Below are positions 1 through 9,892 of a DNA stretch of 64,000 bases, piece after piece. The first letter of the stretch is position 1. Every line of letters starts with the position of its first letter. Source of the stretch: Scatophagus argus (taxonomy: Eukaryota > Chordata > Actinopteri > Scatophagidae); NCBI RefSeq assembly GCF_020382885.2, contig NC_058499.1, positions 20,321,872-20,385,871 of the forward strand, read 5' to 3'. The translations under genes were made by a program, and so were the position numbers. A model generated the notes under the pieces. It did not search any database. It was not told the DNA's origin and worked only from the letters and a program-made list of their open reading frames with translations.

Positions 1-3000
1 TGACAAGCTAACGCTAGCTAGCAAAGCACAGCATTACTTTATTTGTATCCCCTATGCGAAACGCTACATATGAAATACTCTGGGTAAACATACAACAGAC
101 ATGATAAAATGTATACGACAGACATCAACGCTTAATGTGACGCTAACCTTTTAAATAAGATCAACTAAGCCTTCCATCCTGCTTCTAGTAAGAGCAAAAC
201 GTAAACTTCCTGGTTTGAAAAGCAATGACACTTAAGGTACCCAATCAAATGAGCCCAATGCTCACCTATTTCATTGTGACTGGTTAACGATGTCAGGGGG
301 CGGGGACAAGTTGCAGTTGGTCAGTATGTTCAACGTACCCGGGTCAGTATTCTTGTTTTTGAGTAGTTATAACACAGAACAGTTATAGAACTGATAAAAT
401 AGATGTTATAATCAATGGTGTCTGTATCTGTATGTCTTACGCCTGTTCTGCAGTATTAAACCAGATCACAACGTGCAGCATCCAGCTTTATAAAGACACG
501 TAACTCAATGGTTATAAAAATGCATGCGTTCATGAGACTATGGCAAGTAGTGAGGGCCAGAAAGGATCAGTCTTGTAGACAGCAATCTTAGTATTAAAAA
601 CTTTAGAGATTAGAAGAACTTGATTCATTTTAGTGTTACTTTACTACGCTTGCAGTAAATTTCAGAAAAGTGATTAAATTAAAGGAAATGATGGAATGTT
701 CTAATTTTTTGTAAATTTTTGACACAAAAACCTGGCAGTTCATAGACTTAAGAGGAAGTGTAATTTCATAGTCGTATCCCATCTTTCACCACTAGAGTGT
801 GCACAGGAGCAGCTGAAGAGAGACCGCCAGAGTCCTCTGTAGAAACAGCAAGCCATTGAAAAAACGCCTTTTAAGGGCATGAGACTTTCTTGAGAGCACT
901 GAGCTGGGTGTGTTGCATTGTAATGAGGTCTTGTAGGACAGTATATGCAACCACGTCGACACAGCTGAACGTGATGTGACGTGCAGTCATCTGCCCACGT
1001 CGGATAAACAGGCTGCCGTAAACAGGATATCAGTGATGAATAAGTGTGTGCAGCATGAGGTGAACCACAGAGCTTGAAAAACCCTTATTAATCCAAGTCG
1101 TCTGGATCATTTTCAAGCATAATGTGTGGGCCATTAGTCTGAATGAATGAATGAATGAATGAATGAATGAATGAAGTTGACCTGAGCAGACATCAAAGTA
1201 TTTTATTCCAGATCATTACTTAAACACAGGAAATAAGTAAATTATAAAAATACTATATTCAGTGTGTTATATTTTTGATGAATTCTAGCAGAAGTTTGTC
1301 ATATATCTATATAAAAGAGCACAACGTGTAAACATACTCTCTGGCACATATTTGGCTATATTTTGAAAGGACTTAATGTGGTCTTTTGCATAATCATTGT
1401 GCTCTTGCAAAAGAAAGATGTTTGCCCCTGGCCTCGTTAAACATATATCATTTACTTAAACGGCTGATGATGAGAGATTCAAAATAAAGCACTTGAACCA
1501 CTTGCTTTGTTCCATTACAACCTGCTGAATCTAAGAGGTCAAATGTATTTGCAAGTCAGTCATTGTAAAAGTGAAAGAACTGAACATGAACACATAGTTC
1601 AGCTGTTGTGACTGCTTTTAGTTTCCAGTTGAATCAAATAAGATTGTACACTTTCATTAATATTGACCTTGAAGAGTTTATCACAGCATGTGTGATACCA
1701 AACTGGGTTACTTACTCACGACTTACTTGTAACTTTTTCTGAATAGTGGCCATAAATTTAATCCACAAATTTGCTTATCAGAGGCTTAAACAAAGCACAG
1801 AAGTTTATAATACTATAGGACAGGATTTTACAACTGCGAAAAACAGCAGTCGTTTTATCTTTTATCTTATTACAGCTGTAAGGTAGGCAGCTCATAAAGG
1901 AGAGATTGCTGGAAGTGTTTACCAATATATACTGACATGAGAAATAGATGGACAAGATTAGATAGAAAATAATCACAGAAATTCAGCTATGTAGGGATGA
2001 GGATGGAATGTGAGAGGAAAAAATCTTCCATGCTGAACTTCCAACATGGTGTTCACATTACTCAATAGGAATGTGTTCCTAGAACAATTGCAACACCTTT
2101 TGGTGTAGTCATATCAGTTTATCAATTTACAATCTCTTTGCTGTTTTCATTCTCTCTTGCCGTGTTTCTGTTGCCTCACTGGTGTTTCAAGCAGGTACGG
2201 ACAAAACCAGGTGATATGCATGGTTTCCTGTTAAGTGACGCTGTATATGTGCACGCTCCAATAAAATGAGGCACTTGGCTTGATTTCTTTGAACTGTGGA
2301 CTCAACTGTGTTCACTACCCTATACTGATACAGCTGTCAACAAGTCGAGACTTGAGAAGTGAGTTTTGTTAGTTCTTGTTTTTTCTTCCCTTTGCCCACT
2401 AACCCTCCTCTCTGTTGTATCCCTATATGGTAAAAGTCTCACTGCTGACTGACTGCACAGGAAATTCACCATCTGAATACAAAGTTTAAAAAAAAAGCCA
2501 CACACCACACACACACACTGACAGACTGAAATTGTCACCGGTCTTCACAGTGTTCCCGCATTTTCATTTCAAGAAAAGTTATTCAGCGCTCTCTTGTTGC
2601 ATTTAATTATAGTAACTTGTACTTTTTGTATGATCCTGTTAAATTTTCATTCATTTTTAACAGACCTTCCGCAAAGGAAGACCCAGTTAGATGCATTATA
2701 AATGACTCTCAAAAGAATTTTTCTCTCAAGATTTTGGAATAAATGGCACATGAGGCCTGTCACATGGGGAACTGTGTGTTTCACCAGTCTCACAGTAAAA
2801 CAACACCACTGAGATCTCATGCAATTTCCTCTCCTAGGCCTGAGTGTTTTGCATGCATGCACTGAAGAATCTCAGTAAGTTCCTTACTTCCTGTGTGTGT
2901 GTGCATGCACCACAGTCTACCAGCTCATGCTACAGCTGAGCTGGATCTTTGAAATGCTGCAGTAAAAATTGCAGTCATTGTCATGTGGTTTCTTGGTATA

Positions 3001-3530
3001 AATAAATACTCTCTGTAGGTAGATGTTTCTTCATGCTCAGATGGCACTTGTTTGGGGAATTATTGGACACATGGAACCTTTATGGAATCATGTGAAATCA
3101 TGTGTTTCTAACTGCGCAAGGCTAATGGAAATACTTGCATGAGAGACAAAACAGGGAACAAACACACACATATACATACACACAGATACACATTTAATAA
3201 GAATCTTATCTCTTTCTTTCAGCTGCAGAAAAACAGTTTCCTCATTCTGGTCGCTGTGTCAACAGCTGATTCATCTGATGAAATAATCCGGGATGTCCTC
3301 AAATCTTTCATGTTGTTTCACTGTAAGGTGCGGCCTTGTGAAACAGTCTACGTCATTAAAGTAATTTGTTTGATATTTGTTAAGCCACACAAAAGCAATC
3401 CCTTTCGTAATATGGAGGCGCTCAGTTTTGTACAAACATACAAATAAGTGTGGCAGCAGTTTTGGCGGCAAAATAAGGAATTGCTTAAATTCAGCATGTT
3501 GCTATATTGTAACGGCTGAGTGGTGTGTAT
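1..3530. other. Intergenic DNA, no gene recognised
   Basis: No reading frame here resembles a known protein, and the short open frames are no longer than chance allows in AT-rich DNA. The stretch contains a GAAT tetranucleotide microsatellite and a few short CA runs (about 2507-2519 and 3161-3185). I see no RNA gene in it. An unrecognised small exon or enhancer cannot be excluded. Confidence 0.5.
1141..1175. repeat. GAAT tetranucleotide microsatellite
   Basis: About eight to nine uninterrupted GAAT units are visible directly in the sequence. It is a simple repeat of the kind common in fish intergenic DNA. Confidence 0.95.
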
Positions 3531-3605
3531 CTAACTAGTGATGGGAAGCTTGTGATATCGTAGCAGCATATTTCAACATAAGGTTATGATTACTCAAAAG
3601 TCGAG

Positions 3606-3676
3606 TGCATTGGCCGGGAATCGAACCCGGGCCTCCCGCGTGGCAGGCGAGAATTCTACCACTGAACCACCAATGC
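3606..3676 (-). tRNA. tRNA-Gly (anticodon GCC), outlier copy
   Basis: The reverse complement is a 71-nt tRNA-Gly starting GCATTGGTGG. It has A-box TGGTTCAGTGG, anticodon loop CTGCCACG (anticodon GCC), B-box GGTTCGATTCC, a fully paired acceptor stem and discriminator A. The T-box like run ACTTTTGA lies a few bases past the 3' end and is a canonical Pol III terminator. This copy sits at the downstream edge of the array and has the most diverged flanks. No intron is present and CCA is not encoded, as expected for a eukaryotic nuclear tRNA. Confidence 0.97.
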
Positions 3677-3979
3677 CCTTATAGTTGAGATTTCGAGCCC
3701 CCAAAACTGGCCTTGCAGGCTACAGGTTCCTGATTATAGTGTTCTTCAAGTCAGGACTGAGGGTGAGGACGGTCTCCAGTTTCATTTGGAGTAATAATAG
3801 CGCTCAGCAGTCTCATCATCTTTAGTTAGTAGTTGTTTGGATCTTGTAGCGCAGTTTTTGATTGTCTAGGTTGACATGGCATTAAAAAGACGTCGCTATC
3901 CAACTAGTATTGCTAAGTCTGTCATATCGTAGGACTGCGTTCCTCACTGACTTTACTTCCTGTGGTAACTAAACATGAT

Positions 3980-4050
3980 TGCATTGGCCGGGAATCGAAC
4001 CCGGGCCTCCCGCGTGGCAGGCGAGAATTCTACCACTGAACCACCAATGC
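3980..4050 (-). tRNA. tRNA-Gly (GCC), array copy 2
   Basis: The 71-nt body is identical to the outlier copy, with intact A- and B-boxes and paired acceptor stem. The 3' flank reads AATCATGTTTAG, with no run of four T close to the end. It is the first member of the strict 445-bp series. Confidence 0.97.
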
Positions 4051-4424
4051 CTTTGTGGGTGACTTTTTTAAGCCCCCAAACGCGGCCTTGCGGGCTACAG
4101 GCGCATTCGCCTGATTCTGGGGGTTCTTCAAGTCAGGACTGAGGACACACTGCGCAATAAAATTCGATTCAGTGGTGAAATCTCATCTGCCGCGTAAGGG
4201 CAGTGGCCAGTTTCATTTGGAGTAATAATAGTTCTCAACAGTCTCATCATCTGGAGTTAATAGTTGTTTTGATCTTTTAACGCAGTTTTTGAATATCTAG
4301 GCTGGTATTTTAATTTTGGCATCGCATTAAAAAGACATTGCTGTCCGACTAGTAATGGTAAGTCTGTCATACTGTAGCGCTGTATTCCTCGCTGAATTTT
4401 CTTCCTGAGGTAACTAAACAAGAT

Positions 4425-4495
4425 TGCATTGGCCGGGAATCGAACCCGGGCCTCCCGCGTGGCAGGCGAGAATTCTACCACTGAACCACCAATGC
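4425..4495 (-). tRNA. tRNA-Gly (GCC), array copy 3
   Basis: The tRNA body is identical to the others, 71 nt with anticodon GCC. The 3' flank reads AATCTTGTTTAG, so the nearest T-rich stretch is TTGTTT rather than TTTT. Confidence 0.97.
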
Positions 4496-4869
4496 CTTTG
4501 TGGGTGACTTTTTTAAGCCCCCAAACGCGGCCTTGCGGGCTACAGGCGCATTCGCCTGATTCTGGGGGTTCTTCAAGTCAGGACTGAGGACACACTGCGC
4601 AATAAAATTCGATTCAGTGGTGAAATCTCATCTGCCGCGTAAGGGCAGTGGCCAGTTTCATTTGGAGTAATAATAGTTCTCAACAGTCTCATCATCTGGA
4701 GTTAATAGTTGTTTTGATCTTTTAACGCAGTTTTTGAATATCTAGGCTGGTATTTTAATTTTGGCATCGCATTAAAAAGACATTGCTGTCCGACTAGTAA
4801 TGGTAAGTCTGTCATACTGTAGCGCTGTATTCCTCGCTGAATTTTCTTCCTGAGGTAACTAAACAAGAT

Positions 4870-4940
4870 TGCATTGGCCGGGAATCGAACCCGGGCCTCC
4901 CGCGTGGCAGGCGAGAATTCTACCACTGAACCACCAATGC
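4870..4940 (-). tRNA. tRNA-Gly (GCC), array copy 4
   Basis: Identical 71-nt tRNA body and identical 3' flank (TTGTTT) to array copy 3. It lies exactly 445 bp from both neighbours. Confidence 0.97.
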
Positions 4941-5314
4941 CTTTGTGGGTGACTTTTTTAAGCCCCCAAACGCGGCCTTGCGGGCTACAGGCGCATTCGC
5001 CTGATTCTGGGGGTTCTTCAAGTCAGGACTGAGGACACACTGCGCAATAAAATTCGATTCAGTGGTGAAATCTCATCTGCCGCGTAAGGGCAGTGGCCAG
5101 TTTCATTTGGAGTAATAATAGTTCTCAACAGTCTCATCATCTGGAGTTAATAGTTGTTTTGATCTTTTAACGCAGTTTTTGAATATCTAGGCTGGTATTT
5201 TAATTTTGGCATCGCATTAAAAAGACATTGCTGTCCGACTAGTAATGGTAAGTCTGTCATACTGTAGCGCTGTATTCCTCGCTGAATTTTCTTCCTGAGG
5301 TAACTAAACAAGAT

Positions 5315-5385
5315 TGCATTGGCCGGGAATCGAACCCGGGCCTCCCGCGTGGCAGGCGAGAATTCTACCACTGAACCACCAATGC
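5315..5385 (-). tRNA. tRNA-Gly (GCC), array copy 5
   Basis: Identical 71-nt tRNA body with intact internal promoter boxes. The flanks match array copies 3 and 4. Confidence 0.97.
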
Positions 5386-5759
5386 CTTTGTGGGTGACTT
5401 TTTTAAGCCCCCAAACGCGGCCTTGCGGGCTACAGGCGCATTCGCCTGATTCTGGGGGTTCTTCAAGTCAGGACTGAGGACACACTGCGCAATAAAATTC
5501 GATTCAGTGGTGAAATCTCATCTGCCGCGTAAGGGCAGTGGCCAGTTTCATTTGGAGTAATAATAGTTCTCAACAGTCTCATCATCTGGAGTTAATAGTT
5601 GTTTTGATCTTTTAACGCAGTTTTTGAATATCTAGGCTGGTATTTTAATTTTGGCATCGCATTAAAAAGACATTGCTGTCCGACTAGTAATGGTAAGTCT
5701 GTCATACTGTAGCGCTGTATTCCTCGCTGAATTTTCTTCCTGAGGTAACTAAACAAGAT

Positions 5760-5830
5760 TGCATTGGCCGGGAATCGAACCCGGGCCTCCCGCGTGGCAG
5801 GCGAGAATTCTACCACTGAACCACCAATGC
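5760..5830 (-). tRNA. tRNA-Gly (GCC), array copy 6
   Basis: Identical 71-nt tRNA body. The unit is indistinguishable by eye from its neighbours. Confidence 0.97.
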
Positions 5831-6204
5831 CTTTGTGGGTGACTTTTTTAAGCCCCCAAACGCGGCCTTGCGGGCTACAGGCGCATTCGCCTGATTCTGG
5901 GGGTTCTTCAAGTCAGGACTGAGGACACACTGCGCAATAAAATTCGATTCAGTGGTGAAATCTCATCTGCCGCGTAAGGGCAGTGGCCAGTTTCATTTGG
6001 AGTAATAATAGTTCTCAACAGTCTCATCATCTGGAGTTAATAGTTGTTTTGATCTTTTAACGCAGTTTTTGAATATCTAGGCTGGTATTTTAATTTTGGC
6101 ATCGCATTAAAAAGACATTGCTGTCCGACTAGTAATGGTAAGTCTGTCATACTGTAGCGCTGTATTCCTCACTGAATTTTCTTCCTGAGGTAACTAAACA
6201 AGAT

Positions 6205-6275
6205 TGCATTGGCCGGGAATCGAACCCGGGCCTCCCGCGTGGCAGGCGAGAATTCTACCACTGAACCACCAATGC
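6205..6275 (-). tRNA. tRNA-Gly (GCC), array copy 7
   Basis: Identical 71-nt tRNA body. The flank about 35 bp downstream carries one substitution relative to its neighbours (CTCACTGA instead of CTCGCTGA), also seen in the unit of copy 9. Confidence 0.97.
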
Positions 6276-6649
6276 CTTTGTGGGTGACTTTTTTAAGCCC
6301 CCAAACGCGGCCTTGCGGGCTACAGGCGCATTCGCCTGATTCTGGGGGTTCTTCAAGTCAGGACTGAGGACACACTGCGCAATAAAATTCGATTCAGTGG
6401 TGAAATCTCATCTGCCGCGTAAGGGCAGTGGCCAGTTTCATTTGGAGTAATAATAGTTCTCAACAGTCTCATCATCTGGAGTTAATAGTTGTTTTGATCT
6501 TTTAACGCAGTTTTTGAATATCTAGGCTGGTATTTTAATTTTGGCATCGCATTAAAAAGACATTGCTGTCCGACTAGTAATGGTAAGTCTGTCATACTGT
6601 AGCGCTGTATTCCTCGCTGAATTTTCTTCCTGAGGTAACTAAACAAGAT

Positions 6650-6720
6650 TGCATTGGCCGGGAATCGAACCCGGGCCTCCCGCGTGGCAGGCGAGAATTC
6701 TACCACTGAACCACGAATGC
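6650..6720 (-). tRNA. tRNA-Gly (GCC), array copy 8, acceptor-stem variant
   Basis: Same 71-nt body except one change: the 5' end reads GCATTCGTGG instead of GCATTGGTGG. That turns the sixth acceptor-stem pair from G:C into a C:C mismatch. A- and B-boxes are intact, so it may be transcribed but fold or process less well. It is the only array member with a change inside the tRNA. Confidence 0.9.
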
Positions 6721-7094
6721 CTTTGTGGGTGACTTTTTTAAGCCCCCAAACGCGGCCTTGCGGGCTACAGGCGCATTCGCCTGATTCTGGGGGTTCTTCA
6801 AGTCAGGACTGAGGACACACTGCGCAATAAAATTCGATTCAGTGGTGAAATCTCATCTGCCGCGTAAGGGCAGTGGCCAGTTTCATTTGGAGTAATAATA
6901 GTTCTCAACAGTCTCATCATCTGGAGTTAATAGTTGTTTTGATCTTTTAACGCAGTTTTTGAATATCTAGGCTGGTATTTTAATTTTGGCATCGCATTAA
7001 AAAAACATTGCTATCCGACTAGTAATGCTAAGTCTGTCATACTGTAGCGCTGTATTCCTCACTGAATTTTCTTCCTGAGGTAACTAAACATGAT

Positions 7095-7165
7095 TGCATT
7101 GGCCGGGAATCGAACCCGGGCCTCCCGCGTGGCAGGCGAGAATTCTACCACTGAACCACCAATGC
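7095..7165 (-). tRNA. tRNA-Gly (GCC), array copy 9 (upstream edge)
   Basis: Identical 71-nt tRNA body. The 3' flank (AATCATGTTTAG) matches array copy 2, so the two ends of the 445-bp series share a variant that the inner copies lack. The unit upstream of it is truncated. Confidence 0.97.
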
Positions 7166-7265
7166 CTTTGTGGGTGACTTTTTTAAGCCCCCAAACGTGG
7201 CCTTGCGCGTTTTGGAAATGTAACAGTTCATGACTATCTAGGCTGGCATTAAAAAATTAGACAAA

Positions 7266-9035
7266 AGCTATTTGTGTGTATCCAGTTTGAGTTAAACATA
7301 CAATAGGCCTGACATCATGAATCACATGTGAAGTCATAGCTTACAGATCAGTGCCTGATTCCCTAGACAGCTCTTCAGCTGACCCATATCTTGATCTACA
7401 GTGATATTACTAAAACTGTTCCTGGAGTCATTCAGACTCCCATTAAAATGCACCGTCACTCTCATTTCTATTATAAAGCTCTGTGCGCAGAGGCAGTTGA
7501 CCTTTCACTGTAACCTCATGGCTACAGTACAACATGCCACCAGGGCAGGTTCAATAAATGAATAACTATTTTACTGGTTGTCACTGATCCATGCAGAGCA
7601 GAGAGTTATAGTTTAATTAAAATGAGAGTAGAATCTTTAGCAGGAAATAGATGTGCACACTGTATTAGTAACTGCAATGAGCAGAAAGATGAAAATAAGA
7701 AGGACAGTAATAGTTTGAGACAGCAAGAAAGGGGGTCAGAAAACAGAGTTTTGTCTGATACTGCTGTGGCTTGACAGGGGAAGACAAAAGAGGAAAAAAT
7801 GTAGAAGGGAGGAGGAAAGGAGATATGTACTGCCTGAAGGTACAACACTGAGATGAGGGTGAGTGGAGCTGCTGTGTAGGCTGATGGTAGAGTGAAGCAG
7901 ACATGTGACACTCACAGGAATAACGACATGACACGAAAACGGTTATGACACACACAGTATGAAACATTAGGCAACATTGTGATATGATTCTATAAGATAC
8001 ATATCATATCTTTAACTATATAATGATCCTGTATATGTTGTGAAGTGATGTATATTGACAAAAGACAATACACCCAATGCAAAACAATATACACTATACC
8101 ATATACCACTACACCATAATACATACACTATGGCATGACATGTGAAAAAGCTGTAATGTTTTTAGTGGTGTTGGCTCACAGGACATCTGCAGAGGTGTAC
8201 ATTTATCCTTGTATCCACGATCAATATAATTTGACAAAATATAATGTCATACGCTAACTTGCATTTTAATTCATCACATTTTAAAGAGACATTTAGACAC
8301 ACTACAATGTGATACGGCTTGTTACATTATAATATGACATAATATATAACATCAAGTAGTACCCTATAAGACATAGAACAGTATGACTGGGTACACTACA
8401 CACAGTACAACATTATGATACAATACTGGGCAAAGTATAAGACAAGAATCCTTGGTTGTTAAATTCATCACAGATGGCTCACGAATTGAGGAGAGAGCAA
8501 GATATGAAAATGTTTATCTCTTGTCAATTGTTTCTGTCTTCTGCCTTCTTGGACTTAAACTAACATCCTCTTAACGCGGGTTTATATTTATGGATTATTA
8601 AATTTTGGCTCATCTGAGACCAGTTCTGAAGATACAAATGGACTCTGTAAAGTTTATTTGGCCAGTTAACCTTATCAGTCACTCTGAATCAGGAAAAAGC
8701 ATCATGAATACAATCCCAGAGTGTAAAATTTAATGCTTCTTGATAGGCTCCTTGCATCGCTTCCTCCGCTCTGCCTGGGTTGGTCAGATGTCTGAAATAA
8801 CCTTCATAACAGAAAGTGAGTTGCTATGTGATGTCTTCACATGCTAAGTTTCAGTTTGGTCATACTTAGCTCCAAAGTCAGTAACTAACAGGGGTATCGT
8901 AGAAGCAGAAAGAAGAGGAACTGCATGTCAAACAGCATTTAGTTTTCTTCTGTGTATTTTTTTTTGGTGTATTAGGATAGTTACATTTCAGCTCAATTAA
9001 ACTTTTATACATCTTCGATCTTTGATCTATGATCA
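7266..9035. other. Intergenic DNA with AT-rich ATACACTATA-like stretch
   Basis: No gene is recognised. From about 7975 to 8430 the sequence is rich in loosely repeated short words such as 'acactata', 'tatgacata' and 'ataccacta'. It looks like a decayed low-complexity or satellite-like stretch, but no period is clear. The remaining part is plain AT-rich DNA. Confidence 0.4.
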
Positions 9036-9310
9036 TGCGGTGTGATAGTTGCATTCACAGCAAGAGGGTTGCAGGTTCGAATCCCGGTCTGGGCCCTTCT
9101 GTGTGGAGTTTGCATGTGCCTGGGTGGGTTTTCTCCGGGTACTTCTCCGGCTTCCTCCCACAATCCCCAAAACATGCACATTAGGTTAACTGGCTACTCT
9201 GGCGACCAGTCCAGGATGAACCCCACCTCTCACCTGTAATCAGCTGGGATAGGCTCCAAACCCCCGCGGCCCTGCATAGATATCTGGTATAGAAAATTGA
9301 TAGATGGATT
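9036..9310 (+). mobile_element. tRNA-derived fish SINE
   Basis: The head has a Pol III B-box (GGTTCGAATCC near 9075). The body carries words I know from a very common fish SINE: 'gtggagtttgcatgt', 'ggttttctccgggt', 'ggcttcctcccac' and 'agctgggataggctcc'. It ends in an AGATGGAT-like tail. Short open frames across this stretch are a by-product of the element. The exact family name is not asserted. A short ATGG-rich tract at about 9400-9420 may be the tail of a second copy. Confidence 0.85.
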
Positions 9311-9433
9311 CACAAACATGCAAACTTTAACTATAGAAGCAATAGTTCAACATTTTGGGACATACACTAGTTTTCCTGATGGATAAAGCAATATAAAAAA
9401 TGAATGGATGGATGGATGATCGATGAGCAAAAC

Positions 9434-9892
9434 CTAATGAAACAGCATTTGATGCACTGACATCATATTACAGAAATTTACAGAAAGATGTCCCATAGAG
9501 TGAAAAATATGAAATATTCTTGATACACTCATTTCATAAGGTGCGTTTTGTGAGCTGTTTTGCATGAAGAGTGTGAAGAATACCACTGTCTTAACATACT
9601 CATATATACTCCCATTCATGTTGCCAAGTGTGAACTTAGAAGAACACAAGTTGGTGTACGCTCTCTTTAGATGATTAAGGCTACTGGTATATGTCACGTG
9701 ATCTGTTGGTTTTTCACAGCCTAACTGAGCAATAAAGATGACATCATTCAAACTGCTTTGTTGTCTTTCACACAGGAAGTGAATAACGTGGAGGAGCTGG
9801 TCATCAATAGTCATAAAAAAAACCCCGTAACAGACTGACATCACAGCGAATAGACACCCTACTGTCAGCTTGTATTTAGAGGGTAAACGCAC
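9434..9892 (-). other. 152-codon open frame with possible N-terminal membrane anchor, unproven
   Basis: This is the longest single-exon open frame in the left part of the window. Its N-terminus has basic residues followed by about 20 hydrophobic ones (KYKLTVGCLFAVMSVCYGVF), as in a signal anchor. The rest matches no family I recognise. By a rough estimate, one or two frames of this length are expected by chance in 64 kb of AT-rich DNA, so it may be noise. No splice sites or promoter clearly support it. Confidence 0.12.

Larger units (their letters stand above)
3535..7265 (-). repeat. Tandem array of tRNA-Gly(GCC) units, 445-bp period
   Basis: Nine tRNA-Gly genes lie head to tail. The starts of the last eight (3980, 4425, 4870, 5315, 5760, 6205, 6650, 7095) are exactly 445 bp apart, and the spacers are nearly identical by eye. 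The first unit (tRNA at 3606) is a diverged, shorter version: it lacks about 70 bp of spacer present in the others, but the flanks still align (shared ACTAGT and the 'caagtcaggactgagg' stretch). The right edge unit is cut shortly after position 7205. The near-identity of the inner units suggests recent amplification or concerted homogenisation. An assembly artefact changing the copy number is possible. Confidence 0.95.

Noticed and set aside
4257-6706. Five identical 74-codon frames in the tRNA array
   Set aside because: Each runs across a tRNA gene and its spacer on the minus strand; they are by-products of the repeated unit and one base change abolishes the frame in other units.
3980-7165. 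Regularly spaced identical 71-bp blocks looking like a CRISPR array
   Set aside because: The blocks fold as tRNA-Gly with internal Pol III promoters, the spacers are themselves near-identical and 374 bp long, and the DNA is eukaryotic.
9042-9239. 65-codon plus-strand frame
   Set aside because: It is fully inside the tRNA-derived SINE.
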